A DNA stretch of 5,472 nucleotides from NCBI RefSeq assembly GCF_015207245.1, contig NZ_JADEXF010000305.1:1-5472 (forward strand). The letters are read 5' to 3'. This DNA is from Nostoc cf. edaphicum LEGE 07299. GTDB taxonomy: Bacteria > Cyanobacteriota > Cyanobacteriia > Cyanobacteriales > Nostocaceae. The notes below the pieces were generated by a model. It was given only the letters and a program-made list of their open reading frames with translations, was not told the DNA's origin and ran no database searches. The translations under genes were made by a program, and so were the position numbers. Positions 5,199 to 5,472 of the stretch are shown piece by piece (within the stretch, counting starts at the first letter, position 1; each line of letters begins with the position of its first letter).

Positions 5199-5472
5199 CT
5201 CGCGGCTAAATTACCCCAACCAACGTAGGGTAATTTTGTAGCTGTTGCCCGAACTTGGTCAGCGTTAGCTACTAACTGACCGCAAGCGTCCCAAGTTCCA
5301 GAAATAAATGTCCTTCTTGTACCTTCACCGATCGCAACTGGGGCTGTGTAATCGCCAATTTGCACTTGCAAGGTTTCCAGATTTACTGTCACGGTGGCTT
5401 GAGGATTGGCAGCGACTAACTCTTGCAGTTCTTTAACAGTAACAGCGTCGGCTGTCACACAAGGTATGCCCT
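5195..5472 (-). CDS. leuD: 3-isopropylmalate dehydratase small subunit (LeuD), C-terminal part
   Basis: Small (swivel-domain) subunit of isopropylmalate isomerase. With LeuC it interconverts 2- and 3-isopropylmalate in cytoplasmic leucine biosynthesis. Ninety-one residues are visible, about the C-terminal half of a protein near 200 residues. The frame is open to the window edge and reads [10 protein letters not shown] at the visible start, then [22 protein letters not shown], so the GTG at 5456-5458 is an internal Val codon and not the start. The C-terminus ([11 protein letters not shown]) is intact. The catalytic-loop region and the start lie to the right of the window, where leuC is likely also found. 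It is convergent with the small ORF at 5010. Confidence 0.85.
   Translation of the reverse strand, partial: GIPCVTADAVTVKELQELVAANPQATVTVNLETLQVQIGDYTAPVAIGEGTRRTFISGTWDACGQLVANADQVRATATKLPYVGWGNLAAS

Noticed and set aside
3013..5472. A DGR reverse transcriptase or Avd gene
   Set aside because: No reading frame in any part of the region shows an RT core motif; the only long frames are the transposase and leuD.

Overview
The window looks like chromosomal DNA of a filamentous, heterocyst-forming type cyanobacterium (Nostoc/Anabaena-like). The evidence is the octamer GCGATCGC (HIP1, four copies), heptameric short tandem repeats between genes, DnaA boxes of the form TTTTCCACA, and the protein sequences of a deg/Htr-type protease, DnaA and LeuD. 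No taxonomic search was possible.

Layout, left to right. Heptamer repeats (1-92) flank the 3' end of a minus-strand HtrA/HhoA-type serine protease (98-1342). A 287-bp divergent intergenic region carries an inverted-repeat element built of TGCTGAG heptamers (1369-1526) and then the start of dnaA (1630-3012, plus strand). Directly after dnaA is an AT-rich region with five perfect TTTTCCACA boxes (3027-3230), the probable chromosomal origin. It is followed by a nested double-hairpin palindrome (3297-3353) and a long stem-loop (3382-3428).

The region 3449-3711 is the most interesting. On the minus strand an open frame without a start codon encodes the C-terminal motif of a formylglycine-generating-enzyme/SUMF1 (FGE-sulfatase) fold, RGGSW...GFRVV. 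Inside it are 11 AAC/AAT asparagine codons in 23 residues. That composition is the signature of template or variable repeats of diversity-generating retroelements (DGRs). A perfect 7-bp hairpin with a GGGA tetraloop lies just downstream. No reverse transcriptase or Avd gene is in the window, so this is an orphan repeat, template or relic.

Next is a defective Tn5/IS4-type insertion sequence (3754-4875) with recognisable terminal inverted repeats. Its transposase frame stays open only because a frameshift and a large internal deletion compensate each other; two of the three catalytic acidic residues are gone. The right end holds an unassigned 62-codon plus-strand ORF and, convergent with it, the C-terminal half of leuD (minus strand, running off the window), with a strong hairpin between them.

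How the parts relate: dnaA and the box cluster form the replication-initiation module. The usual partner dnaN does not follow dnaA within 2.4 kb; that space holds repeats, a DGR-like sequence and a dead IS. The protease and leuD are housekeeping neighbours with no evident functional link to initiation.
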